Source of the DNA: Chitinophaga pinensis
Lineage (GTDB): Bacteria > Bacteroidota > Bacteroidia > NS11-12g > UBA955
Reading direction: 5' to 3'
NCBI GenBank assembly: GCA_945871905.1
Contig: CAMBXL010000016.1
Location: 1 to 46,433, forward strand
DNA length: 46,433 bases
The notes beneath the pieces are model-generated. The model searched no databases. It was not told where the DNA came from and was given only the letters and a program-made list of their open reading frames with translations. Position numbers and translations under genes: made by a program. Within the stretch, counting starts at the first letter, position 1. Every line of letters begins with the position of its first letter. Of this stretch, positions 33,591 to 42,183 are shown piece after piece.

Positions 33591-34467
33591 TTCTTTGTTC
33601 TTAGGACTACTTGGGTTTGTTTTGTTGTCATCTCACTCATTTTATCATCCCGTTAATAAGACTTCTGAAATAAAAACTGAAGGCGGTGATGATGAAGAAA
33701 AGAAAGAAAATTTTGATTCAACCTTTAGTGCAGCTTGGGAACTTTATATCAATACTTGGGATACAGATAATTTGAATCCCTATTTGTATGATTATAATAG
33801 TTTTAAATCCCCAGTAAATATTTGCTTAGCTCCAGATTCAAATGGTTTTGTTATGCCTGTTTACAATACAGTAACTTCTAACTTTGGTTGGAGAAAAGGG
33901 AGAGCTCATAATGGAATAGACATCGATTTGGAAACAGGAGATACTGTTGTTACTGCGTTTGATGGCGTGGTAAGAATGTCTAAATATTACCATGGATATG
34001 GCAATATGGTAGTGGTAAGACATCCTAATGGGTTAGAAACTTTGTATGGTCACTTATCTAAAGTTTTAGTGGAGGCTGGACAATCTTTAAAAGCAGGAGA
34101 AATAGTTGGTTTGGGTGGAAATACAGGACATAGTTATGGCTCTCATTTACACTTTGAAATCAGATTTATGGGACAGCCCATTGACCCTGCCAAGTTTATT
34201 TCATTCGAGAATTTTTCTCTAGTAAACAATGAAGTTCTGATTGACGAAAATCTTTTTCAGTCGAACAAACTTGTTAAAAAACAAAAAAATGGTAAGTCTA
34301 ATGTTCATGAACATCTAGTACATGTTAAATACCACAAAATTAAACAAGGAGATACGCTAAGTGCTATTGCTAGAAAAAACAAGACGACAGTTTCTAAGTT
34401 GTGTAAATTGAACGGATTGAAGGAAACCTCAATTCTAAGGTTGGGTCAAAAAATAAAGATTAACTAA
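33562..34467 (+). CDS. M23-family peptidase with C-terminal LysM domain
   Basis: 301 aa from the ATG at 33562, which opens the hydrophobic N-terminal segment LYSSLFLGLLGFVLLSS (signal anchor or signal peptide). The zinc-peptidase LytM fold carries H116xxxD120 in HNGID and H195xH197 in HLHFE, with H164 in YGH: all ligands of an active cell-wall endopeptidase. LysM (about 255-300, IKQGDTLSAIARKNKTTV) binds peptidoglycan. The start lies inside ribF. It ends one base from the convergent ruvC stop. Confidence 0.92.
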   Translation: MPLIKLNLYSSLFLGLLGFVLLSSHSFYHPVNKTSEIKTEGGDDEEKKENFDSTFSAAWELYINTWDTDNLNPYLYDYNSFKSPVNICLAPDSNGFVMPVYNTVTSNFGWRKGRAHNGIDIDLETGDTVVTAFDGVVRMSKYYHGYGNMVVVRHPNGLETLYGHLSKVLVEAGQSLKAGEIVGLGGNTGHSYGSHLHFEIRFMGQPIDPAKFISFENFSLVNNEVLIDENLFQSNKLVKKQKNGKSNVHEHLVHVKYHKIKQGDTLSAIARKNKTTVSKLCKLNGLKETSILRLGQKIKIN

Positions 34468-34468
34468 T

Positions 34469-35056
34469 TTATTTCTTAATTCGTTTTTCGTTTTCTTTGG
34501 CAAATTGTTCCCAAGAACCTGTTTTATTTTTACCTGTTTTTAAACCAAATCCCCTAGGGGTAAACTGATTGATGTGACAAATGGCTGCGGCTAATCCGTC
34601 TGTGGCATCTAAATTTTTAGGCATTTCTTCAAAATTCAATAAACGTTGTAACATTTCCGCAACTTGTTCCTTGCTTGAGTTGCCATTCCCCGTAATACTT
34701 TGTTTGATTTTTCTCGGTTGGTATTCAAAAATGGGCATATCTCTCATTAAACCAGCCGCAATTGCAACCCCTTGAGCTCTTCCTAATTTTAACATTGATT
34801 GAACGTTTTTTCCAAAAAATGGAGCCTCAATAGCCATTTCATCGGGATGGTAACTGTCTATTAATCCGGTTACTCGCTCAAAAATATGCTTCAATTTTAA
34901 AGCATGGTCTTCAAATTTATCTAATTTGATTATACCAATACTTAATAAAGTAATTTTTTTTCCAATGCAGCCTACAATGCCGTAACCCATTATATTTGTA
35001 CCCGGGTCAATACCCAATACAATTTTATCAAATTCACTAATTTCAACTCTTTGCAA
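34469..35056 (-). CDS. ruvC: Crossover junction endodeoxyribonuclease RuvC
   Basis: 195 aa from a TTG start. Holliday-junction resolvase with the four catalytic acids in place: D17 (GIDPGT), E77 (IEAPFFGKN), D150 and D153 (NLDATDGLAAAICH). There is no ATG between the upstream stop and GIDPGT; the TTG at 35056 gives 16 residues before D17 and lies 7 nt after a -7 box. The hexamer of the start, TTGCAA, is palindromic and also carries the TTG of the divergent gene. Confidence 0.94.
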   Translation of the reverse strand: MQRVEISEFDKIVLGIDPGTNIMGYGIVGCIGKKITLLSIGIIKLDKFEDHALKLKHIFERVTGLIDSYHPDEMAIEAPFFGKNVQSMLKLGRAQGVAIAAGLMRDMPIFEYQPRKIKQSITGNGNSSKEQVAEMLQRLLNFEEMPKNLDATDGLAAAICHINQFTPRGFGLKTGKNKTGSWEQFAKENEKRIKK

Positions 35057-36016
35057 AACAAAACAAAGATAATTAAAAACATTAATTGGAAACTATTTTA
35101 TAGAATAATAAAATGGCTACTTCCCATTCTGTTGATTTTGTCTTTTTATAATTATTTTAGTAAAAATGTTCATTTTTCGTGGGCTCAATTTCAGATGCAA
35201 TTACGGAATTTGAATCCTTTGTTAATACTTGTGCTTTTGTTCTTTTCTATCCTCAACTGGTCCTTGGAGTCGATAAAATGGAGGTGGACACTTAAGCCTA
35301 TTTCTAAACTTACTTTCAATCAAGCATTTTTGTCTGTTATTTCAGGAGTAGCGGTTTCCCAAGTTTTTCCGAACAAGACAGGTGAATACATCGGTAGATT
35401 GGCTTTTGTTGAAAATAAATACAAATGGATTGCCGCTTTACTCTCAATATGGGGAAGTGTAAGTCAGCTTTTTATGACTCTTTTGTTTGGTGTTTGGGGT
35501 ATTGTTTACTTAAATTTATATCAATCTTACCAAGGAATTGTTATTGTTAGTATTCTTCTAATGGTCTTTTCGTTTGTTGTTTTTTCAAATTTGCCTTTTA
35601 TTATTTCAAAGCTCCATTGGAAATTTTTAAATAATTTAAAACAATCAAGTCCATATTTTAATAAAAAAAGATTGTTAGCATTGTTAACTATTTCCATGTT
35701 AAGGTTTATTTCCTTTGTAATACCATATTTATTACTCGTATATTACTTCTCTAATTCTAACCAATACTTTGTAACAATTATGGCGGCTATTTCCGTTGTT
35801 TTTCTACTACAAACTATTGTTCCTAGTTTTTTGTTCTCGGATATTATTGCACGTATAAGTATTCCTGTTCTTGTGTTTTCAAAATTGTCTATCCCTGTAT
35901 TTACAAATCAATTGGATTATTTGCCGGGCTTGATTTTATATGTGTTTAATTTGATTATACCAGCTTTGTTTGGTGTTATTGTGTTTACATTTAAAAAAAT
36001 AAATGATAAGGAATGA
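35051..36016 (+). CDS. Flippase-like membrane protein (LPG-synthase TM/UPF0104 family)
   Basis: 321 aa with about eight TM helices. The family shows in the pattern NWSLESIKWRW, then SVISGVAVSQVFPNKTGEYIGRL with the conserved G-E-R core, and a C-terminal PGLILYVFNLIIPALFGV. These proteins share the membrane domain of MprF/AglD and are thought to move lipid-linked substrates. The most upstream start is the TTG at 35051; the first in-frame ATG is far inside. Overlaps the GT2 gene by four bases (ATGA), suggesting a shared pathway. Confidence 0.78.
   Translation: MQNKTKIIKNINWKLFYRIIKWLLPILLILSFYNYFSKNVHFSWAQFQMQLRNLNPLLILVLLFFSILNWSLESIKWRWTLKPISKLTFNQAFLSVISGVAVSQVFPNKTGEYIGRLAFVENKYKWIAALLSIWGSVSQLFMTLLFGVWGIVYLNLYQSYQGIVIVSILLMVFSFVVFSNLPFIISKLHWKFLNNLKQSSPYFNKKRLLALLTISMLRFISFVIPYLLLVYYFSNSNQYFVTIMAAISVVFLLQTIVPSFLFSDIIARISIPVLVFSKLSIPVFTNQLDYLPGLILYVFNLIIPALFGVIVFTFKKINDKE
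35064..35071 (-). promoter_or_regulatory. -7 element of ruvC, 7 nt before its TTG
   Basis: TATCTTTG on the minus strand, perfect to TAnnTTTG; the -33 region is weak. It overlaps the first codons of the divergent flippase-like gene. Confidence 0.5.
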
Positions 36017-37107
36017 TAATTTTACTTTTTTCAATTTCCATATCAGTCATTTATATTGCTTTTCTAATTTGGATTAGCCATTCTTTTTCAATTCAAAAAC
36101 TTGATTTTAATGAAAATAAATTACCATCTTGTTCTATCTTAATTCCTTGTAGAAATGATTCAGAGTATTTGAAAGCACTCTTAGGTCAATTAAATGAACA
36201 AGTTCACTGCTTGTCGTCTCACGAAGTGATAGTGATAGATGACCATTCAGATATTCCCATTATTGCTGACAAAAGCTTATCAAACCTCAATTTGAAAGTA
36301 ATATTAAACAATGGGGAAGGTAAAAAAGCATCTTTGTTGAGCGGAATTAATATTAGTCAATATGAAATAATTATAACGTTAGATGCTGATGTGAAAATTG
36401 GTGAATTTTGGTTGAAAGCTATACTAAGTGAGTTTTCGCAAAAAGACTTAAATTTATTGTGTGGACTAATTAGATACACTTCAAACTACTCTATTTTTCA
36501 AGAATTTCAAAGGATGGAATCTGCTGCAATAGTTTCCATAAGTCAAGCAATGTTGAATAGCGGATTTCCTTCAACCTGTAATGGTGCAAATATGGTATTT
36601 AATAAATCTGTATTTCATGAAATAGGGGCTTATAGTGCACACCTCAATGTAAGTTCTGGTGATGATGATTTGTTAATGCATCAATTTGCAAAGCATAATA
36701 TCAAAAAAGTAGCGTATTCTCAGTCTTTAGAATCCATTGTAGAAACGTATCCTGAAACAACGATTAAAGATTTTTTTTACCAAAGGATAAGATGGATGAG
36801 TAAAACGAAGTTTTATAAATTTCCTTATGTGAAATTAGTAAATAGTTTAATGTTGCTGAACGAATTGGTTTATTTTGTATTTCTGTCTTTGGTTTTTACA
36901 AAGTTCAACGCAATTGCTTTTTACTTTCTTTTTTTAAGATACGCGAGTGATTGGTATTTTGCTAAATCTATTCAAAAATTTAGTCCAATAAGTTATCTTA
37001 AAGTGTTGATTATGCCTTATTATTTATTATATGTCCCTGTATCAGTCGTTTTAAGCTTTTGGACAAAAGGGAAGTGGAAAGGCAGAGTAATTACTAAGGG
37101 TTCTTAG
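36013..37107 (+). CDS. Membrane-bound family 2 glycosyltransferase
   Basis: 364 aa. N-terminal TM helix (1-22), GT-A domain with SILIPCRND, VIVIDDHSD, TLDADVKIG (DxD-type metal site), the acceptor segment SGDDDLLMHQF and the QRIRWMSK motif of processive GT2 enzymes (QxxRW). Two to three TM helices follow (about 275-350). It should transfer a sugar from a nucleotide donor at the inner face of the membrane. Coupled to the flippase-like gene by ATGA. Converges with and overlaps the 70-aa gene by 14 bp. Confidence 0.88.
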   Translation: MIILLFSISISVIYIAFLIWISHSFSIQKLDFNENKLPSCSILIPCRNDSEYLKALLGQLNEQVHCLSSHEVIVIDDHSDIPIIADKSLSNLNLKVILNNGEGKKASLLSGINISQYEIIITLDADVKIGEFWLKAILSEFSQKDLNLLCGLIRYTSNYSIFQEFQRMESAAIVSISQAMLNSGFPSTCNGANMVFNKSVFHEIGAYSAHLNVSSGDDDLLMHQFAKHNIKKVAYSQSLESIVETYPETTIKDFFYQRIRWMSKTKFYKFPYVKLVNSLMLLNELVYFVFLSLVFTKFNAIAFYFLFLRYASDWYFAKSIQKFSPISYLKVLIMPYYLLYVPVSVVLSFWTKGKWKGRVITKGS

Positions 37108-37306
37108 TTTTGTTTTCCAAACGTTGCTTTTTGCGAACAAAATACATGGTAACGCTAAAGACAAAAATCATAAAGAAAAAATAAACTTTCCAGTTTGAAA
37201 ACCCACCAATTTTAAATTGTACAGAAGTTTCAATGGCAGAGATTGCAGCTCCTAATAAATAAAAAATGATAATGATTTGTTTGGATAGTAAAGAGTTTGA
37301 TTTCAT
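37094..37306 (-). CDS. Small two-TM protein at the end of the lptC operon
   Basis: 70 aa from the ATG at 37306 (a longer frame would run into lptC). Two TM helices, about 10-28 and 37-55, separated by a short loop QFKIGGFSN, then a very basic tail VRKKQRLENKTKNP. No family recognised. It follows lptC by 13 bp. A small membrane protein is often found after lptC in related bacteria, from memory, so it is probably real. Confidence 0.6.
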   Translation of the reverse strand: MKSNSLLSKQIIIIFYLLGAAISAIETSVQFKIGGFSNWKVYFFFMIFVFSVTMYFVRKKQRLENKTKNP

Positions 37307-37319
37307 AAATATATTGCTA

Positions 37320-37868
37320 TTATAAGGTGTCTTTTTCAATTTGTATAACACCTCTTGGTTTTAAAATAGTCCATTCACTGAAGTCTTGTTTCCCTGTAAG
37401 GCCTTCTCCGGTGATAATTTCATTTTTAGTGGTTATTTTAACAAAGCTGTTGGTGTAGATTTTTTGTTGGTTTTGGTCCCAAATCAGTTTTTCCGTATTT
37501 AGTTTTTCACCTTTTTTATTGACAACTACAACATTTTTGTAGACCTCTGTGATTTTTTTTGTTTGATAAGAAATGCCTTGTTCAGCGCTTAAATAGCTTT
37601 CTTTTTCACCATCAGGATTGTAAAAATCTGCTTTAATTCCCTCAGGCATTTTAATGATTTCATTGCCATCATTTTTAAAGCCAACTAGTTTTTTGGCAAA
37701 AATGACAGCTTTTAGGTATCCTGAATCAGTGTATTTTATGGTAACATTAGTGCCTTGTTGGGTATAAATTAAAGTATCCGCTTGTAACATATTATTGACA
37801 TTTTCTTTGGCATAATCAATGTTACAAGCGGATGAAATAAATAGAATTATATAAAGAATTCTATTCAA
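37320..37868 (-). CDS. lptC: LPS export periplasmic protein LptC
   Basis: 182 aa, TTG start 8 bp after the TPR gene. A lipoprotein-type N-terminus with C15 in ISSAC replaces the TM anchor of E. coli LptC. The beta-jellyroll region carries LptC motifs: YLSAEQG, NVVVVNKKGEKLNTEKLIWDQ, ITGEGLTGKQDFSEWTILKPRG. LptC links the LptB2FG extractor to LptA in LPS transport. Other lpt genes are not in the window. Confidence 0.88.
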   Translation of the reverse strand: MNRILYIILFISSACNIDYAKENVNNMLQADTLIYTQQGTNVTIKYTDSGYLKAVIFAKKLVGFKNDGNEIIKMPEGIKADFYNPDGEKESYLSAEQGISYQTKKITEVYKNVVVVNKKGEKLNTEKLIWDQNQQKIYTNSFVKITTKNEIITGEGLTGKQDFSEWTILKPRGVIQIEKDTL

Positions 37869-37876
37869 TAGTTTTT

Positions 37877-39232
37877 TTATTTACCACCTAAAGTTCTGAT
37901 GATTGTAGATTCTCCTGAACATGGAATAGTGTAACTATCTCCATCTTTAATACCTAAGAAGAATGCATCTGCCTTTGCAGGAAAGAATTTTTTGTGGTTT
38001 GCAATTTGTTTGTTAGCCTCAGCTGTACAACTAGGGTCAATATTTTTAGCTCTATTGAAATAATCAACCGCTAAACAAGCAGCAGCACCCATGTCAAATT
38101 TACTGCCACATCTGTTTTTGTATGCAGCCAAACCTTGAATAATAATTGCATTTCCGTTGTTAGGATTCAAAGCCAATACTTTGTTTGCATAACCACGGGC
38201 AGTAGATAAGTTAGCAATATTGTTTTTAGCTAGTTTGTAATATAGCTCTTCTTTTTTACTATTATCGGTGCTCAATTCTGCTGCTTTTTCATAGTAATCA
38301 TTAGCTTTTGCAGTGCTTTTTTTGCTTTCAAAATAACGAGCAAGTGATTCCGCTGCTTGTGCATTTGGTTCTAATGCGTAGCTTTTTTCTAATAATCCAA
38401 TGAAGTTAGGATTGTCTTTGTATAAAGGATCAGCTTTGTAAAATTTAATAGCTTTGTTAATTAAAACTTTGTCATTAGGATTGGCTTTTAGCTTTGGTAA
38501 AAAGATTAAATCAATGTCCTTACCTTTAAGGAATGGTAACATCATTTTGTCAATTTTATTTAAATACTCAGACCATTCTTTGTACAAAACGGAGTCAGTT
38601 TTGTTGATTTCTTTGTTTAGTTCACCTGAAGTTGACAAGTTGTCGTATAGATTGAATAGAGCTTCGTTGTTAATTTGGAGTTTTTTGTGAGAGACAATTG
38701 CTACTCTTAAATAATCTCTCAAGTAAAATTCGTTTAATTTGTCTTTTTCATTCTCATGGTAAAACTTGTATAGACTCATTATTTCAGCAGTATTGTCAGG
38801 TTTGTAACGAGACAAGCTGTAAGCCCATATGCCTTTAACATAAGCTTCTTCTCCAAAATATTTGATACGTGTAGGATACACCATCAAAAGAGTATCTATA
38901 AAATTCTTTTTTCTAGCAGCTAAAGCAGGATTGTCAATAAGTTTACCCAACATTACAGGACCATTTTGATGGATACTTTTGTATGAACATGGGGCATTGT
39001 TGTATACGTATGACCACCATTTATAGGCCAATTCATAATCTTTGTTTTTGAAATCCTCTTGAAATAAAGACATGTTTTTTCTTGTTTCTAAAGAATCTAC
39101 ACCATGTGATTTGATACATTCAGGTAGCTTCATAGCTTCTTCAGTAGGCTTGTTGCTTTGAGCCGTTGCTAAAAAAGTGAAATTACCAAGTAAAAATAAA
39201 ATAAGCGCTAAAATTTTCTGTTTTTCTTTCAT
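37877..39232 (-). CDS. Exported TPR protein
   Basis: 451 aa. Signal peptide of about 24 residues, ...LLGNFTFLATA before Q. Helical repeats follow through most of the protein, with recognisable TPRs at about 290-375 (AAESLARYFESKKSTAKAND, LYYKLAKNNIANLSTARGY). The C-terminal segment has three to four Cys (CGSKF, AACLA, PSCTA, CSG). Envelope scaffold by type; no enzyme activity expected. It sits between the outer membrane protein and lptC, a Bacteroidota arrangement pointing to envelope biogenesis. Confidence 0.8.
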   Translation of the reverse strand: MKEKQKILALILFLLGNFTFLATAQSNKPTEEAMKLPECIKSHGVDSLETRKNMSLFQEDFKNKDYELAYKWWSYVYNNAPCSYKSIHQNGPVMLGKLIDNPALAARKKNFIDTLLMVYPTRIKYFGEEAYVKGIWAYSLSRYKPDNTAEIMSLYKFYHENEKDKLNEFYLRDYLRVAIVSHKKLQINNEALFNLYDNLSTSGELNKEINKTDSVLYKEWSEYLNKIDKMMLPFLKGKDIDLIFLPKLKANPNDKVLINKAIKFYKADPLYKDNPNFIGLLEKSYALEPNAQAAESLARYFESKKSTAKANDYYEKAAELSTDNSKKEELYYKLAKNNIANLSTARGYANKVLALNPNNGNAIIIQGLAAYKNRCGSKFDMGAAACLAVDYFNRAKNIDPSCTAEANKQIANHKKFFPAKADAFFLGIKDGDSYTIPCSGESTIIRTLGGK

Positions 39233-39251
39233 AATATTAAAATAGATATAA

Positions 39252-40682
39252 TTAATTAAATTTTCTTCTGTTGAACCAATTGTCTGATAAATTAAATCCT
39301 ATGGTTAATCGGTATAAGTCCTCTGCTATTAATCCTTTAGTCCCTTGACCTCTCTTGATATATTCAGCACTTATATTAATCATTGATTTCATAATTACTT
39401 TTTTGCCGTCCCAATATTCTTTCAACTTTGGGATACCAATACCAAAACTTATGCCATATTCATTGATGTTCGTTAATCGGCCAGTATTGTCGATTAAATT
39501 TAATCCTGTGTTCATAAATCGGTAACCCATTCTGTACTCCAAATTAGCTTTTCTTTGTTTGCCAAATGATTTAACCATGTATTCTACATCCACATCAGGT
39601 CTATATGCAAATCCAAAGCTATATTGCTGACTGTTGTTGAATTTTTCGGTGTAAAATGAATTGTTAAGTTGACTTAATAAACTGGTGCGATAATCAAATG
39701 CAATAAGCCATTTGTTTTTAACTGTCACACTAAAACCAGCACTGTAAGTCAATGGTGTAGGTATTTTGGATCTTTCATCTTGTTTGTTCAAAATAGTGTC
39801 AGTTGGTAATCGGCTGTCCAATAAAGAACTTGATAATATAGTGCGGTACAATGTTGAATTCAATTGTGATTCATTTTCCAATGTACCCCCTATAACAAAG
39901 CGAATTGGAGTTCTTTTTGTTTCCACTATTTTGCCACTTGAATCTTTTACATGCCTTACTATAGTGTCTTTGTTTCTGTCGTATTGGAACCCTAGATTGA
40001 AAACAAAACCTCTTAATTGAGTCGATTGGTCGTCAAAAATGATTCTTGAAACCAATGAATCCCTTAAACCATAAGATTTATAAGATACTTTTTGACCAAA
40101 AATATAAGAAGAGGTTAGTCCCAATGATAAATTAGGGGTGATATTAACTGCATTCATCCAAAAAGCTCTACTTAAACCACCTTTTACAGAATAGGTGTTC
40201 ACAACTGTTCCATAACTGGTGTCTTTCACTCTGAAATAGTCGGAGTTAAAGTTTGTGTATGGGTTTATTCCTATTGCAGATGTCCATATAGAACGGTATG
40301 TTTTGTATAGTTTGGTTTGATTGATAGAGTCTTTTTTTAATTCCTGTTTTCTTAGAACGGGAAAGCCCAAAAGGAAATAATTAAAGTTGCCACTAAAAGA
40401 TGTTTTTTGAGCTGTTTCATTGTAGATTTTTCCATAATCACCACGGAATCCAAAATCTAAGATTACATTTTGAATGCTCCCCAGTGAAGCAGCGTTGTCA
40501 TAAGAGATAGATCTTTTGCTTCTAATGCCATTCATGACTCCACCCAAACTTCTGTTGTATGCGTTCATAAATGGTTCAGACTCACCTAATCCTCGTGCCG
40601 AATAAGGAGAAAGTGTGTTTTGGGAAAATAAACTGTTTGTAATGAACAATAAACAGATATTAATGATTAATATTTTTTTCAT
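39252..40682 (-). CDS. Outer membrane beta-barrel protein
   Basis: 476 aa. Signal peptide MKKILIINICLLFITNSLFS before Q. N-terminal STRGLGE-like segment (SARGLGESEPFMNAYNRSLGG), then alternating amphipathic strands through to the end, resembling FadL/OMPP1-type barrels of Bacteroidota. Overlaps coaX by 23 bp at its start. 19 bp before the TPR gene. Substrate unknown. Confidence 0.75.
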   Translation of the reverse strand: MKKILIINICLLFITNSLFSQNTLSPYSARGLGESEPFMNAYNRSLGGVMNGIRSKRSISYDNAASLGSIQNVILDFGFRGDYGKIYNETAQKTSFSGNFNYFLLGFPVLRKQELKKDSINQTKLYKTYRSIWTSAIGINPYTNFNSDYFRVKDTSYGTVVNTYSVKGGLSRAFWMNAVNITPNLSLGLTSSYIFGQKVSYKSYGLRDSLVSRIIFDDQSTQLRGFVFNLGFQYDRNKDTIVRHVKDSSGKIVETKRTPIRFVIGGTLENESQLNSTLYRTILSSSLLDSRLPTDTILNKQDERSKIPTPLTYSAGFSVTVKNKWLIAFDYRTSLLSQLNNSFYTEKFNNSQQYSFGFAYRPDVDVEYMVKSFGKQRKANLEYRMGYRFMNTGLNLIDNTGRLTNINEYGISFGIGIPKLKEYWDGKKVIMKSMINISAEYIKRGQGTKGLIAEDLYRLTIGFNLSDNWFNRRKFN

Positions 40683-41382
40683 TTAAAATTAAAAGATGGC
40701 ATAGACCATGTAATACAAAATTTGGGTCGGCAAATATCTTGTTTTTTTGTGTGATGTCCAAATGTTGAATGTCTCCTCCGGTTAAAACGATTTGTAGGTT
40801 CGAATATTGTTGTTGATAAAAGTTAATATATCCTTCTATTTCGAATTTTAGCCCCAATTTACCGCCGTTTGACAATGCATTTTGAGTGCAGTTACCCATA
40901 AGTTCAGTGTATGAATTAATCTCAACCAAAGGTAATTTAGAGGTGAATTCATGCATGGCTTTGTATCGCATATTTAATCCAGGCGAAATATTGCCACCTT
41001 TATATTCCCCTTTTTCGTTAATAAAATCAATAGTCAAGCAAGTTCCCAAATCGAATATCAAAACATTGGAGTCTGGAAACAATAAGACTGCGGCAGAGAG
41101 TGCTGCAATTCTATCAGTTCCCAATGTGTTAGGCGTTTGATAAAGGTTTATAAAAGGAAGATTGAATTGTGTGTTTAGTTTTAAATATGACCTAGTTTTA
41201 TCTGTGATTTCAAAATCAGATCCACTGTTTGAAATTAACACTGAGTTAACATAAAATTCATTAAATAATAACTCACACTCTTCCATATTCATAACCGTGG
41301 CAGATTTAATCAATTCATTTGATGAATTGAAAATGCCAACTTTCAAACGTGTATTACCCTTGTCAATTACCCCTCTGTTCAT
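40660..41382 (-). CDS. coaX: Type III pantothenate kinase
   Basis: 240 aa, first step of CoA synthesis. ASKHA-fold motifs: phosphate 1 D7-K-GNTR-KVG (MNRGVIDKGNTRLKVG), LGTDRIAAL, phosphate 2 DLGTCLTIDF and GGNISPG, and LTGGD near the C-terminus. Overlaps birA by four bases and the outer membrane protein gene by 23. Confidence 0.95.
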   Translation of the reverse strand: MNRGVIDKGNTRLKVGIFNSSNELIKSATVMNMEECELLFNEFYVNSVLISNSGSDFEITDKTRSYLKLNTQFNLPFINLYQTPNTLGTDRIAALSAAVLLFPDSNVLIFDLGTCLTIDFINEKGEYKGGNISPGLNMRYKAMHEFTSKLPLVEINSYTELMGNCTQNALSNGGKLGLKFEIEGYINFYQQQYSNLQIVLTGGDIQHLDITQKNKIFADPNFVLHGLCHLLILNEKNINH

Positions 41383-42146
41383 ATTATTTGTTTTATTTCA
41401 CCATGGTTAAATGCTTTGATTTGGTCATTTATTAAAACTGACAATCTTCCAAATTCATCGCAATTTACAATTGTGCCCTTAATTATTTCATTGTTAATGT
41501 TAAATTCTTCAGTTTGATTATAGCCAAGAAGAGATTTGGTAAACTGATTTTCAATTTCTAAAGATTGAAAATGGAGTAAATTGAATTCAAAAACTTCGAT
41601 AAATTCTTGAAATAAACGAATTCTATCTTGTTCCTTCTCGCAAATTTGAAACAATGATGTTGCATTAATATTGTCATTATTGGTGAACTTTTGATTCACA
41701 TTAATACCAATACCAATAACAGAATAATTGATTTTATTGCCCAAAAAATTATTTTCAATCAAAATGCCGGCTATTTTCTTTTGTTTAAAATACAGGTCAT
41801 TAGGCCATTTTATTTTTATAAATTGGGAGTTATTCAAACTTTTTTGTAACGATTGAAAAAGACTATATGCTGTAATTTTATTTAAAAGAAAAGGATTTAA
41901 AAGAGTGGTTTGTTGATTCAGGACAATTGAAAACATTAGGTTCTTGTTAGGTTCACTTTCCCAAATATTGCTTTGCTGCCCTCGCCCGTTTGTTTGAAAG
42001 TCAGTAATAAATATGTTGCCATTTTCACAACTATTATTTTTTATCCAATCAAGGGCTGCGTTGTTAGTAGAATCAATACATTTAAAATAAATAATATTTT
42101 GACCAATAAATTGGGTATTTGGTTTTATTTTCGCGAACTGATTCAA
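41379..42146 (-). CDS. birA: Biotin--[acetyl-CoA-carboxylase] ligase
   Basis: 255 aa from a TTG at 42146. Motifs: DSTNNAALDW, the biotinyl-AMP loop GRGQQSNIWES and the catalytic-Lys segment IKWPNDLYFKQKKIAGILIE. There is no N-terminal HTH, so it is a ligase without the repressor domain. A longer frame from 42233 would overlap rsfS by 59 bp and add a hydrophobic stretch absent from the family. The TTG lies exactly 6 nt after a perfect promoter (TTTG-19-TAATTTTG), which fixes this start. Confidence 0.93.
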   Translation of the reverse strand: MNQFAKIKPNTQFIGQNIIYFKCIDSTNNAALDWIKNNSCENGNIFITDFQTNGRGQQSNIWESEPNKNLMFSIVLNQQTTLLNPFLLNKITAYSLFQSLQKSLNNSQFIKIKWPNDLYFKQKKIAGILIENNFLGNKINYSVIGIGINVNQKFTNNDNINATSLFQICEKEQDRIRLFQEFIEVFEFNLLHFQSLEIENQFTKSLLGYNQTEEFNINNEIIKGTIVNCDEFGRLSVLINDQIKAFNHGEIKQII

Positions 42147-42152
42147 AGAATA

Positions 42153-42183
42153 CAAAATTAAAGGAAACCATTTAATGCCCAAA
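42153..42183 (-). promoter_or_regulatory. Promoter of the birA-coaX-lptC operon
   Basis: Minus strand: -33 TTTG (42180-42183), 19-nt spacer, -7 TAATTTTG (42153-42160), 6 nt to the TTG start. The -33 box overlaps the first codons of the divergent rsfS. Confidence 0.8.
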
